Source: Calditrichota bacterium (lineage in GTDB: Bacteria > Zhuqueibacterota > Zhuqueibacteria > Zhuqueibacterales > Geothermadaptataceae). From it: a DNA stretch of 64,000 bases. Each line of letters begins with the position of its first letter. The stretch's first letter is position 1. The notes under the pieces are model-generated. The model made no database searches, was not told the DNA's origin, and saw only the letters and a program-made list of their open reading frames with translations. Both the position numbers and the translations under genes were made by a program. The DNA lies in assembly GCA_008501765.1 (NCBI GenBank), contig QQUE01000002.1, positions 680,336 through 744,335 of the forward strand. Reading direction: 5' to 3'. This document shows positions 1 through 9,553 of the stretch, one piece after another.

Positions 1-3000
1 ATGCCGCTATTCGTCAGAAACGTATTTCCACTTGACAATTGTACCGGGCTGGTTATAGAATATCCGGTTTCATCACTAAATAAATAATGCGTTGAATCGG
101 TGCTAAAATTTATCTCTGCATCCGCTTCACCCAGGTTTTGCAGTACCGTTTTAACATTCCATGGCGTTGTTTGGTTGGCTGTAACTGTTGCAGGTACAAT
201 TATTTCTTTAATTGAAACAGAAGCTGCTGTCTGCACTGTGAACGAACTGTTGGCGTCTGTCAAATCGATCAGGCTGCCATCCGAGCCAATGAAGTGGGCA
301 TCTATCGATATTAATCCGGTCGTCGAGCCAGTCGTATCGATTGCAAAATTATAATTTCCCTGACTGTGCGGCCCAATCGCAGTCAATGCGGGTGGAGTAA
401 TCGTAAATTCATTGGTTTTTTCAACCGCACCTGCGAAGAAGCGCAGGTCCAGACTTGTTACATTAACGGTGCTTGAGCTGCTGTTATCAACCACAACCTG
501 TATCGTCCACTGTTTTGACATGTTTGCCGTTACTTTTGCCTGACTCGGAATAACGGAGACAATAGTAACCGATTCCGAGCTTTCAACTGTCCACGTTCCG
601 GTTGCACTGGCGCCATCAAGGTCTGTCGCCTGCAATCCTGAATTTGCGTCATGAGCTGTTAATTCTGCGTCAAGAGTAATGGTTCCTATTTGTGCTTGAG
701 AAAGAACATCCACCTTATAATCAAGCTGAACATTGCCTCCGGTTCCCGGAATAATTGTCGGGTTGCCCGTCACCGGCGAAACGATATATCCCGTAGAAAC
801 ATCCGTATTCCCATTTTTAAAAATCAGCTTTATATTATCAATTACTGCATTGGCTGTTTCAGCATCTCCACCGGGTACATTGATGACGACACTAACGATA
901 TGTCCTGCTGTTCCCTGATCAACCACCGCATCGACTGGTGTTACGGAAACGATGCCAACGGATGGATTTTTTTGAATATTCCACCGTGGAGCTCTGTTTT
1001 CTGCGGCAGAATCACTCACTGCGGTTCCAGATACCGTTCCATTTATTATACCGTCGACAATGACCGAATCAATGGCTGCACCCACTGTGATATCCACATT
1101 GTATGTGAGGGCAACCGATCCACCATTTCCGGGAATCGAGGTCACTTCCGGATTCATCCGGGTGATATTTTCAAATCCGGTCCATTCCGTTATCCCATCC
1201 GAAGCATGCGTAAAAACCGGATTCGCCGAGGTGATCGTAATATCCTGCGAACCATTGTTTTCAACCGTCAGAGTTAATTGGGCATCTTGTTGGCCCCGGG
1301 AAACCGTCGATGACGCAGTGGACACCGAAACGATACTCATACTTGTTAACGTCAGTTCTGTGCTACCGTTGGCTGAACCATTTGTGCTGCTGGCAAATAA
1401 GTTTGTCGTTCCACCCAGCGTCCCGGCCCGAAATGTAAAAACGAGCTTGCTGCTTGCGTCGGTTGCAATCTGGACACCGGCGATAGTTGGATTTATGTCA
1501 TTTAAAATTGTACCCAAATTTGCCTTGCTTAACGAAATAGTAAATTCTTTTGCAGCTCCAACATTATTTCCTTCCGAGTCTTTAATAATACTCGATGTCA
1601 CCGTTGTTTCTGCGACGCCATCAGCCGGTAAAACAGAAGATGCCGGAGTGAGAGTTACGCTCCCTGCTGGCACACCTGGATTAACAGTAACAATCGCTGA
1701 GCTCGGTGTGCCCGCTACTGGCGTGCCCGTCACAGTCACATTTCCTGTGAGACTTGGAGAAAAGACAGTTGTTGAGCCTGAAGATGGTGAAAACGAACCA
1801 CTGGCAGCGGACCATGTGACACTCTCATTGCCGATATAATTATTCTGTGCATCGTAGCCGGCGGCATAAATTGTTACCGATTCATCTGCCGTCATTGTAT
1901 GGGTCGAGAATGCTTCACCACCGCCGTTAATTGCCGTGCGCAGCAAAACGTAATCGATGCTGCCAAGGCTCACGGTGATCGTGCCCGAGTAAGCATCAAT
2001 GACTTCCACCGAACTGTGATCTGCTTTGATTAGACCAGTACCGATTGTGGTTCCTGTAAAAATGGCACTCACACTCGGACCTGCGCCGATCGTTCCGATT
2101 CCGCCCGTAACACTCCAACTGACGGTCTCATCCTGAGCATAATTAAACTTGGAATCATAGCCGCCGGCATGGACAGTCAAAGTTGCACCCGAGGCCACTG
2201 ATTGATCTCCCAGTTCGGCAGTCTCTCCGGATGCACCGGTTAATATTTTAATATTTTGCACAACACCAACTGCAACAATGTAGTTTCCTGATCCGGCACT
2301 CGTACTTGTGCCGCTGTGATCGGCCTGCAATTCATTTGTCCCCGGTTTACGTGGATCAAAAGTTGTTGAGACTCCATTTGTTACAGAAATCCGTCCGAGA
2401 CTTGTATCACTCAGACTCCAGGCAGCTAATTCATCCTGCACATAATTGTCGCCGGCATCAAAGCCCGCGGCGTGTGCAGTAATTAACGTATCCGTAGTAA
2501 TGGGTACTCCTGAAAGAACAGAATTATTACCTGACTCTCCTTCGAGAATTTTTATTGAAACGACCGCACCGACAAGAATATCAAATGAATTGGAGGTACC
2601 TAAAGCAGCGCCGTCGGTTGCCGTAATTGTCACACCGGTATTTGCTGTATTAATTGTAGTATTCGTTACGCTCACAACTCCACTAACAAATCCCGAAGCC
2701 GAGGCTGGTGAAAGATCACCCATATTTACGGATAAAACCGGCGAACCGGCATAGTCTGTTTTTACATTGTTGAACTGGTCAAAAGCCGTAATTTTAATCG
2801 TAAACGCAACCGTAGCCACCTGATTTCCAATGTCGCCACTCGGATCGTCTGTCACCGAGAAATGATCCAGCGCCGCCGGATCAACAATAAAATCATTCGA
2901 AGTCCCGGTAATTCCACCGCTTGTGGCCGTGATAGCATTTGCGGCATCTGTTTGGGTAATATTTGTATTTGTAACGGTCACAGATCCATTTACAAAACCA

Positions 3001-5180
3001 GTCGCAGATGTTGGCGTTAGCGTGGTTGTGCTATCGGAAAGCGTTACGGTTCCAGCCCAGGAAGTAACTGTGTTGCCAAACTGATCCTGGGCCGTGATTT
3101 TTGTAGAAAAATCAACGCCAGCGGTCTGGGTTGCGATGGCGTCGCCGGAAGTATTTGTAACTGAAAATTGGTTGATAACATCGGGATCAACGACGAAATT
3201 ATTCGAAATGCCACTTACAGAGCCGCTGGTGGCTGTAATATTGACTGCCGCTCCGGATTGGGTAATATTTGTATTTGTGACTGTCACTGTTCCACTCGCT
3301 AAAACCGCTGTAATCGGCGTAAGTGTAGTGGTGTTGTCGGTTAAATTTACTGTTCCACCCCAGGTTGTCACTGTATTGTCAAACTGATCTTTTGCCGTAA
3401 TTTTTATGGAAAAATCAACGCCGGCGGTCTGGGTTGCAATAGTGCCATCGGAAGTATTTGTCACGGTAAAATGATCGATCGCATCCGGGTTGACATTAAA
3501 ACTATTTGAAGTACCCGATGCTGCGCCGTCTGTGGCAGTAATCGTCACGCCGGTGTTCGCCGTATTAATCGTAGTATTCGTGACACTTACAGTCCCGGCA
3601 GCAAATCCTGATGCTGAAGCCGGGGAAAGATCACCGATATTTACCGATAGTGCCGGCGATCCAGCGTAATCTGTCTTTATATTATTGTACTGGTCGTAGG
3701 CCGTAATTTTGATTGTAAACGCCACACCCGCAGCCTGACCTCCAATAATTCCGCTCGGATCATCTGTTACTGTAAAATGATCGATTGCTGCGGGATCAAC
3801 AATAAAATTATTTGAAGTCCCGGTGATTGCACCACTTGTGGCAGTAACAGCATTTGCAGCATCTGTTTGGGTAATATTTGTGTTTGTAACAGTCACAGAT
3901 CCATTTACAAAACCAGTCGCGGATATTGGCGTAAGTGTGGTTGTGCTGTCGGAAAGTGTTACGGTTCCAGCCCAGGAAGTAACTGTGTTGTCAAACTGAT
4001 CCTGTGCTGTGATTTTTGTAGAGAAATCGACACCCGCGGTCTGGGTAGCGATATTACCATCAGCAGTATTTGTCACTGCAAAATGGTGGATGACGTCCGA
4101 ATCAACGTTGAAGCTATTTGAAGTACCCGAAGCAGCGCCATCTGTCGCTGAAATTGTGATACCAGTGTTTGCAGTATTTATCGTTGTGTTGGTAACACTT
4201 ACCGTTCCACTGGAAAACCCCGAAGCCGAAGCCGGTGAGATATCACCCACATTTACAGATAACGCTGGCGAACCGGCATAGTCTGTTTTGATATTATTAT
4301 ACTGGTCATAAGCGGTTAATTTTATTGTAAAAGCTGTGCCGGCGGTTTGATCGATGATATTGCCATCGGAGTTGTTGGTGACTGTAAAATGATCGATAGC
4401 AGCCGGATCAACAACAAAATCATTTGAAGTGCCGGTGATTGCTCCGCTGGTCGCAGTAATATTTACAGCAGATCCTGTTTGAGTAATATTGGTATTGCTG
4501 ACCGTCACTGTTCCATTTGATGAAATCGAAGTTGAAGTTGGTGTGAGCGTCGTCGTGTTGTCGGAAAGGGTTATACTGCCAGTCCAGGTTGTTGCCGTGT
4601 TGTCGTACTGATCCTTCGCTGTAATTTTGGTAGAAAAATTGGTGCCGGCGGTTTGTGTCGCAATATTGCCATCGGAGGTATTGGTCACATTAAAATGGTC
4701 AATTACATCTGCTGAAATTGTCACCTGAGTAGACCGGGGCAGCTCGCCTGAGCCCGAATGACGAATGTCTAAATTAAAATCGCCGGTCGAATCGGAGTTG
4801 ACAACGCCATCAAATCGAAGCTGAATTTGACCGCCCGCCGTAAAAACAGTCCCGGTGCCGTTTCGGGTAAGAATAACGTAGTTACTTGAATCATTACCCG
4901 GATTGTTGGAAACGATGAGGCCGCCATCCAGTCCGCTAATTATTGCGCCCGATGTTACAGAGCTCAAATCAAATTTTGCTGGAAAATTAACAGTAAATGT
5001 ACCGTTGATTGCAACATTTTCCTGCGGATTAAATGTGATAGTGTAATTGGCCGTTTTTCCTGCAACAAGCGTGGTGGCTGTAGCGGAGAATGCGGTAAAT
5101 CTTGGTGCTGGATTGGCAAAAGCAGTTGAAGTGAATATAGCAATCCATGCTATACTTTTCAGTCCTGTTTTAATTTTCAT
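1..5180 (-). CDS. Giant exported Ig-like-repeat protein (3' end beyond window)
   Basis: Open reading frame on the minus strand from an ATG at 5180 to the window edge, 1726 codons without a stop, so the C-terminus is missing. The N-terminus is a signal peptide (MKIKTGLK, hydrophobic run, STAFA-N). A beta-rich stretch (residues about 25-155) is followed by seven tandem units of about 102 residues (about 157-873) that open with DHF-V-T/N and carry ITA-DQ-N; they form two alternating subtypes. Next come three units with an AAGYDA..NY..DE..W-S pattern (about 873-1155), one invasin/Big_1-like unit (about 1155-1280), and three CARDB-like units to the edge. Such proteins are usually adhesins or cell-surface stalks; that role is inferred. 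Anchoring and any sorting domain lie outside the window. An in-frame ATG at 5201 is an alternative start; neither has a strong ribosome binding site. Confidence 0.88.
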   Translation of the reverse strand, partial: MKIKTGLKSIAWIAIFTSTAFANPAPRFTAFSATATTLVAGKTANYTITFNPQENVAINGTFTVNFPAKFDLSSVTSGAIISGLDGGLIVSNNPGNDSSNYVILTRNGTGTVFTAGGQIQLRFDGVVNSDSTGDFNLDIRHSGSGELPRSTQVTISADVIDHFNVTNTSDGNIATQTAGTNFSTKITAKDQYDNTATTWTGSITLSDNTTTLTPTSTSISSNGTVTVSNTNITQTGSAVNITATSGAITGTSNDFVVDPAAIDHFTVTNNSDGNIIDQTAGTAFTIKLTAYDQYNNIKTDYAGSPALSVNVGDISPASASGFSSGTVSVTNTTINTANTGITISATDGAASGTSNSFNVDSDVIHHFAVTNTADGNIATQTAGVDFSTKITAQDQFDNTVTSWAGTVTLSDSTTTLTPISATGFVNGSVTVTNTNITQTDAANAVTATSGAITGTSNNFIVDPAAIDHFTVTDDPSGIIGGQAAGVAFTIKITAYDQYNNIKTDYAGSPALSVNIGDLSPASASGFAAGTVSVTNTTINTANTGVTITATDGAASGTSNSFNVNPDAIDHFTVTNTSDGTIATQTAGVDFSIKITAKDQFDNTVTTWGGTVNLTDNTTTLTPITAVLASGTVTVTNTNITQSGAAVNITATSGSVSGISNNFVVDPDVINQFSVTNTSGDAIATQTAGVDFSTKITAQDQFGNTVTSWAGTVTLSDSTTTLTPTSATGFVNGSVTVTNTNITQTDAANAITATSGGITGTSNDFIVDPAALDHFSVTDDPSGDIGNQVATVAFTIKITAFDQFNNVKTDYAGSPVLSVNMGDLSPASASGFVSGVVSVTNTTINTANTGVTITATDGAALGTSNSFDILVGAVVSIKILEGESGNNSVLSGVPITTDTLITAHAAGFDAGDNYVQDELAAWSLSDTSLGRISVTNGVSTTFDPRKPGTNELQADHSGTSTSAGSGNYIVAVGVVQNIKILTGASGETAELGDQSVASGATLTVHAGGYDSKFNYAQDETVSWSVTGGIGTIGAGPSVSAIFTGTTIGTGLIKADHSSVEVIDAYSGTITVSLGSIDYVLLRTAINGGGEAFSTHTMTADESVTIYAAGYDAQNNYIGNESVTWSAASGSFSPSSGSTTVFSPSLTGNVTVTGTPVAGTPSSAIVTVNPGVPAGSVTLTPASSVLPADGVAETTVTSSIIKDSEGNNVGAAKEFTISLSKANLGTILNDINPTIAGVQIATDASSKLVFTFRAGTLGGTTNLFASSTNGSANGSTELTLTSMSIVSVSTASSTVSRGQQDAQLTLTVENNGSQDITITSANPVFTHASDGITEWTGFENITRMNPEVTSIPGNGGSVALTYNVDITVGAAIDSVIVDGIINGTVSGTAVSDSAAENRAPRWNIQKNPSVGIVSVTPVDAVVDQGTAGHIVSVVINVPGGDAETANAVIDNIKLIFKNGNTDVSTGYIVSPVTGNPTIIPGTGGNVQLDYKVDVLSQAQIGTITLDAELTAHDANSGLQATDLDGASATGTWTVESSESVTIVSVIPSQAKVTANMSKQWTIQVVVDNSSSSTVNVTSLDLRFFAGAVEKTNEFTITPPALTAIGPHSQGNYNFAIDTTGSTTGLISIDAHFIGSDGSLIDLTDANSSFTVQTAASVSIKEIIVPATVTANQTTPWNVKTVLQNLGEADAEINFSTDSTHYLFSDETGYSITSPVQLSSGNTFLTNSG
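2550..4710 (-). repeat. Seven tandem ~306-bp repeats inside the giant surface protein
   Basis: The aaaatgatcgat/aaaatggtc-type signature (encoding IDHF) recurs near 4691, 4386, 4079, 3774, 3469, 3163 and 2859, a spacing of about 306 bp. Units fall into type A (VTLSD-TTTLTP core) at positions 1, 3, 5, 6 and type B (GSPALSVN-GD core) at 2, 4, 7. Units 3-4 and 6-7 share long near-identical DNA stretches, so the array grew by duplication of A-B pairs. Confidence 0.85.
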
Positions 5181-5833
5181 TTTAACCGAGTTGCTTTCCA
5201 TGCAGTTAAGAATTTTTGAGGGTGTATTTTGGGGAAAATCTTCCAGTAGCAATTAAAAAATACGACTTCAGAACAATGTGTACACTTCCGCATACCGGAT
5301 TTTAAATATTACGGACTTTCTTGTTTCAAAAATGCGAGATATCCGAATCGAAAGCCCTAAAGAGGCACACGTTAATTTTTCAGCCAAATGCTACTGTGTT
5401 TCTGCTGTATTCACTTAAAATCTGAATATTTTCCCATAAATTATCAAACGATGATAATAATTCTGATTATCGTACTCAAAACGATTTTAGATAAATAATA
5501 AATATGGATTTATATATCAAAATCGGTGCTTTGCACTTTATTTTTACACTGAATTACATATATGTAACTAAAAGTGTGATTTGGACAAATTGTATTTAAA
5601 AACATGTTAAATACGCATCGCCCTTTTAACTTTTTGTTTCATCTTGTAACTAATTGCAAATAGTATACCAGCTTCATATATCATTAGATTTAGAAAAGAA
5701 GAGGATTTAACTCGTTTTTATACTAAGAGTTAGGGGGTTTTGATGGTTATTTAATTTAACTTTACAAAAAATTACAGGCAAAAACTGTATCACTCCTGGA
5801 ACAGTCTGTTTTAAAATCAAACACGTTTAAATG
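5181..5833. other. 653-bp AT-rich intergene upstream of the giant surface protein
   Basis: No convincing gene is visible. It must hold the promoter of the minus-strand surface protein, but no clear -35/-10 pair stands out. It contains two operator-like inverted repeats (listed separately) and, around 5296-5358, paired tracts (CGGAT/ATCCG and GGACTTTC/GAAAGCCC) that could fold. The part nearest 5833 is the 3' flank of the TPR gene, with only a weak ACTGT/ACAGT hairpin before a short T run. Confidence 0.5.
5449..5577. promoter_or_regulatory. Two operator-like inverted repeats
   Basis: At 5449-5474, ACGATgATAAT and ATTATCGT face each other across seven bases. At 5554-5567 lies the perfect palindrome TTACATATATGTAA, flanked by ACACT (5546-5550) and AGTGT (5573-5577). 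Both lie upstream of the giant surface-protein gene and could bind a dimeric regulator; no known family consensus was recognised. Confidence 0.3.
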
Positions 5834-6961
5834 CTATTTTAGTATTGCACGCAATAAAATCAGAAATCCTTTTCCATCATTTTCAGCTAATTTAAGATTT
5901 TTTTCTGCTCGTTTAAATCGCGGGTTAATGACGAGCGCTTTCCGAAACTCATCGAGGGCTTTTAGAAACAGATTGCGGCACATAATTAGGTAGGCAATTC
6001 CAAGGCTGTTGTGAAGATCTGCATACTTTGGATAATCATCAATCGATGATTTCAATCTTTCAACGTATCCTCCAATAAATTGATTGTCTTTTCCTTTGCC
6101 ACCATACATAAATTTTAAAAAGAATTCATTCTCAAACGACAAATCCATCCGTTTATTTGTTTCTATGAAACAATCATTGAATGCGGCAACGGCTTCCTCA
6201 AATTTTTCTTTTTCAATAAACGAAAGCGCGGTTTGATACTTTTCGTTGGCAAATGGTTTAAATATATCTGCGGCTTTGCTCATATATTCAAAAACACGTT
6301 TCATGCGAATGCTGGCTGGAGGTAATTGTGTGCTATCCGATTTCGCTGCCAGAGAATTTAACAAGGCCAGCCCCATGTAATAGTTGGCTTCAAAATAGGA
6401 TTCGTTTAGGTTTAACGCTGCATCAATAGTTCGAACAGCGTCTGGCCATGCTTTTTTTTCTAAGTGAACCCGGCCCAGGTTCAAGTGCAAATCGGCAAAT
6501 CCGGGGGCCATTTCCAGGCCGTGGCGTAATATTTCTTCTGCGCGGCGTAAATCGGACAAATCCAGATAGCACAAGCCCAAATTATTATAGGCTTCGCCAA
6601 ATTTTGGATCCACCGCTGTCGCCAGTTCAAAATATTTAATAGCATGCTCAACAAAGCCTTTTTGCAATAAGACTTGACCAATTTTGTTGCATGAAACCGG
6701 ATGTTTCACCTGTTGAACTTTTTCCCCGATGTAAAATAGAAGTTCAATATCGGCCACCACCTGCTGATGAATTTTCTTTATCGTAGCTTCGATCGTGGTT
6801 GCATCTGCGCCTGCTGCAACTTTAGCTTCATGGGACTCGACAACGCGGCCGCTATCGAAAACGTTCGCTGTAATCGTCGCGCCCGATTCAGAATAATTGG
6901 TTTGAACGTGAAGGCGTTGATTTCCGAGATTTATGTCGCTATTCAAGCCTAAGTTCTGCAT
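5834..6961 (-). CDS. Tetratricopeptide-repeat protein
   Basis: 375-residue protein without signal peptide or membrane segment, so probably cytoplasmic. Residues about 1-85 form a beta-rich N-terminal domain with no recognised family. From about residue 90 several TPR units follow (for example A-YNNLGLCYLDL..L..AE and DLHLNLGRVHLEK..W.DAV), with a further pair near the C-terminus (DLHNSLGIAYL). TPR proteins are protein-interaction scaffolds and the partner is unknown. The ATG at 6961 has a good upstream AGGGAG ribosome binding site. It ends the operon-like series rsmD-coaD-aminotransferase-fmdB-TPR, 33 bp after fmdB. Confidence 0.8.
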   Translation of the reverse strand: MQNLGLNSDINLGNQRLHVQTNYSESGATITANVFDSGRVVESHEAKVAAGADATTIEATIKKIHQQVVADIELLFYIGEKVQQVKHPVSCNKIGQVLLQKGFVEHAIKYFELATAVDPKFGEAYNNLGLCYLDLSDLRRAEEILRHGLEMAPGFADLHLNLGRVHLEKKAWPDAVRTIDAALNLNESYFEANYYMGLALLNSLAAKSDSTQLPPASIRMKRVFEYMSKAADIFKPFANEKYQTALSFIEKEKFEEAVAAFNDCFIETNKRMDLSFENEFFLKFMYGGKGKDNQFIGGYVERLKSSIDDYPKYADLHNSLGIAYLIMCRNLFLKALDEFRKALVINPRFKRAEKNLKLAENDGKGFLILLRAILK

Positions 6962-6994
6962 GATGTACTCCCTGAGGTGCTATTTTATCTATTG

Positions 6995-7270
6995 CTATGA
7001 TTTGCTCATGTCTGTTTTGGTCTTGGTATCTGACTTTGCATCCGTTGTATTATTTGCTGCCGTTTTCACAGGCGGAACACTGTTGCTTTTGTTTTTATAG
7101 TCTGTCAGATAAAAGCCGCTGCCTTTAAATATCAGTCCCGCTCCCCCAGCAATCACTCTGTTTATTCGCCCCTGACACTGTGGACAAACGGTCAGAGGAT
7201 CGGAAACAATACTCTGAAATTCCTCAAAATTAAAGCCACAGTCTTTGCATTTATACTCATATGTCGGCAT
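6995..7270 (-). CDS. FmdB-type zinc-ribbon protein
   Basis: 91-residue protein beginning MPTYEYKC, the hallmark of the FmdB/putative-regulatory zinc-ribbon family. Two CxxC pairs (CKDC and CPQC) in the first 40 residues would bind one zinc. A low-complexity Lys/Thr/Ser/Asp tail follows, as is usual. The ATG at 7270 was chosen over a TTG four codons upstream because GGAG sits at correct spacing before the ATG and would lie inside the longer frame. Function is unresolved for the family; some members were linked to amide or urea utilisation regulation. Confidence 0.88.
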   Translation of the reverse strand: MPTYEYKCKDCGFNFEEFQSIVSDPLTVCPQCQGRINRVIAGGAGLIFKGSGFYLTDYKNKSNSVPPVKTAANNTTDAKSDTKTKTDMSKS

Positions 7271-7306
7271 AAATTTCTCCAATTAAAACTCGAATGACTA
7301 AAATTG

Positions 7307-8494
7307 TCATCGTAATCTACTTAATGCGTTTTCTATTTGATCGAGAGCTGATTTAAGATTTTCCATCGAAGTTGCATAAGATACACGAATATTTTCCGGA
7401 GCGCCAAACGCCTCACCAGGAACAACCGCTGAATTCGCGGTTTCCAAAAGAAAAGTTGAAAGCTCCATCGCTGTATTTATCTGAACGCCGTTATGTGATT
7501 TTCCAAAAAAGGAAGATACATTTGGAAAAATATAAAAGGCGCCTTGCGGTTTCGGGACGGAAATCCCGTTTATGGATGAAAATTTATTAAAAACATAATC
7601 CCGGCGTTTGGTAAATTCCGCTTTCATGGCGTCCATGATTTCTTTTGATAAATCAAAAGCGGCAACCGAGGCATATTGTGAAATCGTGCAAGCGTTGGAT
7701 GTATAATGACTTTGAATTCTATTAACTGCACCGATAACCGGTTGCTTCGCCGCCAAATAACCAACACGCCAGCCGGTCATCGAATAGGCCTTGGACAATC
7801 CATTTACCAGCAGCAATTGCTCGGCAATTTCACGATAAGATGAAAGCGATCGCGTTTGCACGTTATCATAAACCAGTTCAATATAAATTTCGTCGCTGAT
7901 TATATATATTCCAGCCTTCTTCACAACAGCTACTATCGCATCTATTTCAGCGGTTGAATAAACCGCGCCGGTAGGGTTCGACGGCGAATTAAATATCAAC
8001 ACTCTCGTCTTTGCGGTGATGGCGTTTTTTAACTGATTGGCAGTAATTTTAAACTCTGTTGCCTCGGTTGTTTGTAAAATAATTGGTTTGGCGCCTGCCA
8101 TTTTAACCTGCTCAGGATAGCTCGTCCAATAGGGTGCCGGCAGCAACACTTCATCACCAGGATTGCAGGTGGCAAAAAGAGCATTGAGTATCGCCGGTTT
8201 TGCTCCACTACTTACAACTATCTCATTCGCTGTGTAATTTCCACCCAGCTTATTTAAATAATTCGCTATTTTTTCACGCAACTCGACGATGCCAGCGTTG
8301 GCCGTATACTTCGTATAGCCAGCATCGATGGCATTTTTTGCAGCATCACAAATCGCCTTTGGCGTTGGAAAATCTGGTTCACCGGCTCCCAAACCAATAA
8401 TTGGCTTGCCCTCCCGACGCAATTCGCCAACTCTCGCTGTAACAGCCAAGGTTTTGGATCCTTCGATTTGGTTAGCAAAAGCTGAGGTTTTCAT
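7307..8494 (-). CDS. aspC: Class I/II pyridoxal-phosphate aminotransferase, aspartate aminotransferase type
   Basis: 395 residues, the normal length for the Igamma aspartate aminotransferase group. Recognisable blocks are GLGAGEPDFPTP near the N-terminus, PAPYWTSYPEQ (substrate and PLP pocket), NSPSNPTG, SDEIY, and the Schiff-base lysine in SKAYSMTGWR-VGY. The expected reaction is L-aspartate plus 2-oxoglutarate to oxaloacetate plus L-glutamate; related enzymes accept aromatic amino acids or prephenate, so specificity is uncertain. It lies 12 bp upstream of the coaD stop side and probably shares its transcript. Cytoplasmic. Confidence 0.88.
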   Translation of the reverse strand: MKTSAFANQIEGSKTLAVTARVGELRREGKPIIGLGAGEPDFPTPKAICDAAKNAIDAGYTKYTANAGIVELREKIANYLNKLGGNYTANEIVVSSGAKPAILNALFATCNPGDEVLLPAPYWTSYPEQVKMAGAKPIILQTTEATEFKITANQLKNAITAKTRVLIFNSPSNPTGAVYSTAEIDAIVAVVKKAGIYIISDEIYIELVYDNVQTRSLSSYREIAEQLLLVNGLSKAYSMTGWRVGYLAAKQPVIGAVNRIQSHYTSNACTISQYASVAAFDLSKEIMDAMKAEFTKRRDYVFNKFSSINGISVPKPQGAFYIFPNVSSFFGKSHNGVQINTAMELSTFLLETANSAVVPGEAFGAPENIRVSYATSMENLKSALDQIENALSRLR

Positions 8495-8506
8495 AGCATA
8501 TCACTT

Positions 8507-8998
8507 TCATCGTTTTATCGCATCAAATTTCCTGGTTAATTCGACAAGCACCGCCGAAGGCAGAAAATTACTTACGTCACCGCCGAGGCTCGCCACCTCT
8601 TTAACAATTGTCGAATTGAGATATGTGTATCGTTCATTAGGCACCAAAAAAATAGTCACAATATCGGATGATATTTTCCGGTTCACCAGCGCCATTTGCG
8701 TTTCGAATTCGAAATCAGAAACAGCTCGCAATCCACGCACAATTGCGCATGCTTGAATTGATTCTGCATAGTCCACAAGCAGCCCATTAAACGAGTCCAC
8801 GGTAACATTTTTGTGATCCCGGGTTACTTTTTCAATTAATGCAACACGTTCATCCAAAGTAAAAAGCGGCATTTTTTTCGGATGCGTTGAAACCGCAACC
8901 ACGACCTTATCAAAAATATTGCTGCCGCGAAAAATTACATCAAGATGGCCATTTGTTATCGGGTCAAATGTGCCGGGATAAACAGCAATTCGCTCCAT
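8507..8998 (-). CDS. coaD: Phosphopantetheine adenylyltransferase
   Basis: Catalyses the penultimate step of coenzyme A synthesis, ATP plus 4'-phosphopantetheine to dephospho-CoA. The protein opens ERIAVYPGTFDPITNGH, with the T/HxGH nucleotidyltransferase motif as TNGH, and has the RGLRAVSDFE and STIVKE blocks of the family. About 163 residues from the ATG near 8998, the usual size. A TTG seven codons further upstream opens a longer frame but would overlap rsmD, so it was not used. It follows rsmD by a few bases, the common rsmD-coaD pairing. Confidence 0.93.
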   Translation of the reverse strand: MERIAVYPGTFDPITNGHLDVIFRGSNIFDKVVVAVSTHPKKMPLFTLDERVALIEKVTRDHKNVTVDSFNGLLVDYAESIQACAIVRGLRAVSDFEFETQMALVNRKISSDIVTIFLVPNERYTYLNSTIVKEVASLGGDVSNFLPSAVLVELTRKFDAIKR

Positions 8999-9002
8999 AA
9001 AT

Positions 9003-9551
9003 TTACTCGCTTTTCTCAAAAATATAATGAGCTGTGTATCCAGAGACCTTCGTTCGGATTAAAGTCAAGCCTTCGGTAACTTTTTGTTTTGCTTCAGCGG
9101 TATCCTCAACAACTAACAAACCGTTCGGGTGAAGTAATTCCCTTGATATTATTATATTTATTAACTTTTGAGTATAACCGGATTGATAAGGAGGGTCAGC
9201 AAATATTAAGTCATATTTTAAAGTACATAACTTGTTTAAATAAAGAAACGCATCATTCACAAAAATTTCACTTTTTTGAGAAAGATGCGTCTTTTCCAAA
9301 TTTTTTCGAATAATCTCTGCAGCCGCACGGTTTTTTTCAATAAAAACAACACGTCCGGCCCCGCGACTCAAAGCCTCAATTCCAAGGGCACCAGAGCCGG
9401 AGAACAAATCGAGCGCTAATGCCGGCTGCTCAACCAATGTTCGCAAAGTATCAAATAATTTCTGTTTTGCCCTGTCAGTCGTGGGCCGCGTATCCTTACC
9501 GGCAGGCGAAAGTAATTTTGTACCTTTTGCAGAACCGGCAATTACACGCAT
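9003..9551 (-). CDS. rsmD: 16S rRNA (guanine966-N2)-methyltransferase
   Basis: 182 residues beginning MRVIAGSAKG, typical of RsmD. The SAM-binding motif is LDLFSGSGALGIEALSRGA and the catalytic N-methyltransferase motif DPPY is present (FADPPYQSGY). It methylates G966 of 16S rRNA on the 30S subunit. It is three bases downstream of the PilN/PilO-like gene and directly upstream of coaD, so it is probably cotranscribed with both. Confidence 0.93.
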   Translation of the reverse strand: MRVIAGSAKGTKLLSPAGKDTRPTTDRAKQKLFDTLRTLVEQPALALDLFSGSGALGIEALSRGAGRVVFIEKNRAAAEIIRKNLEKTHLSQKSEIFVNDAFLYLNKLCTLKYDLIFADPPYQSGYTQKLINIIISRELLHPNGLLVVEDTAEAKQKVTEGLTLIRTKVSGYTAHYIFEKSE

Positions 9552-9553
9552 AA

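Noticed and set aside
1060-1839. 259-codon plus-strand frame, with similar ones at 100-354, 690-1277 and 2446-4281
   Set aside because: They lie antisense to the continuous minus-strand Ig-repeat gene, recur with its repeat period, and have no ribosome binding sites; they are shadows of its biased codons.
2550-4710. CRISPR-like or satellite DNA interpretation of the regularly spaced repeats
   Set aside because: The unit is 306 bp, in frame, and codes for Ig-like domains without spacers; it is a protein repeat.
5281-5400. Possible c-di-GMP (GEMM) riboswitch upstream of the surface protein
   Set aside because: The conserved GEMM core (GGCAAACC and ACGCAAAGCC-type motifs in order) is not present on either strand; only generic complementary tracts remain.
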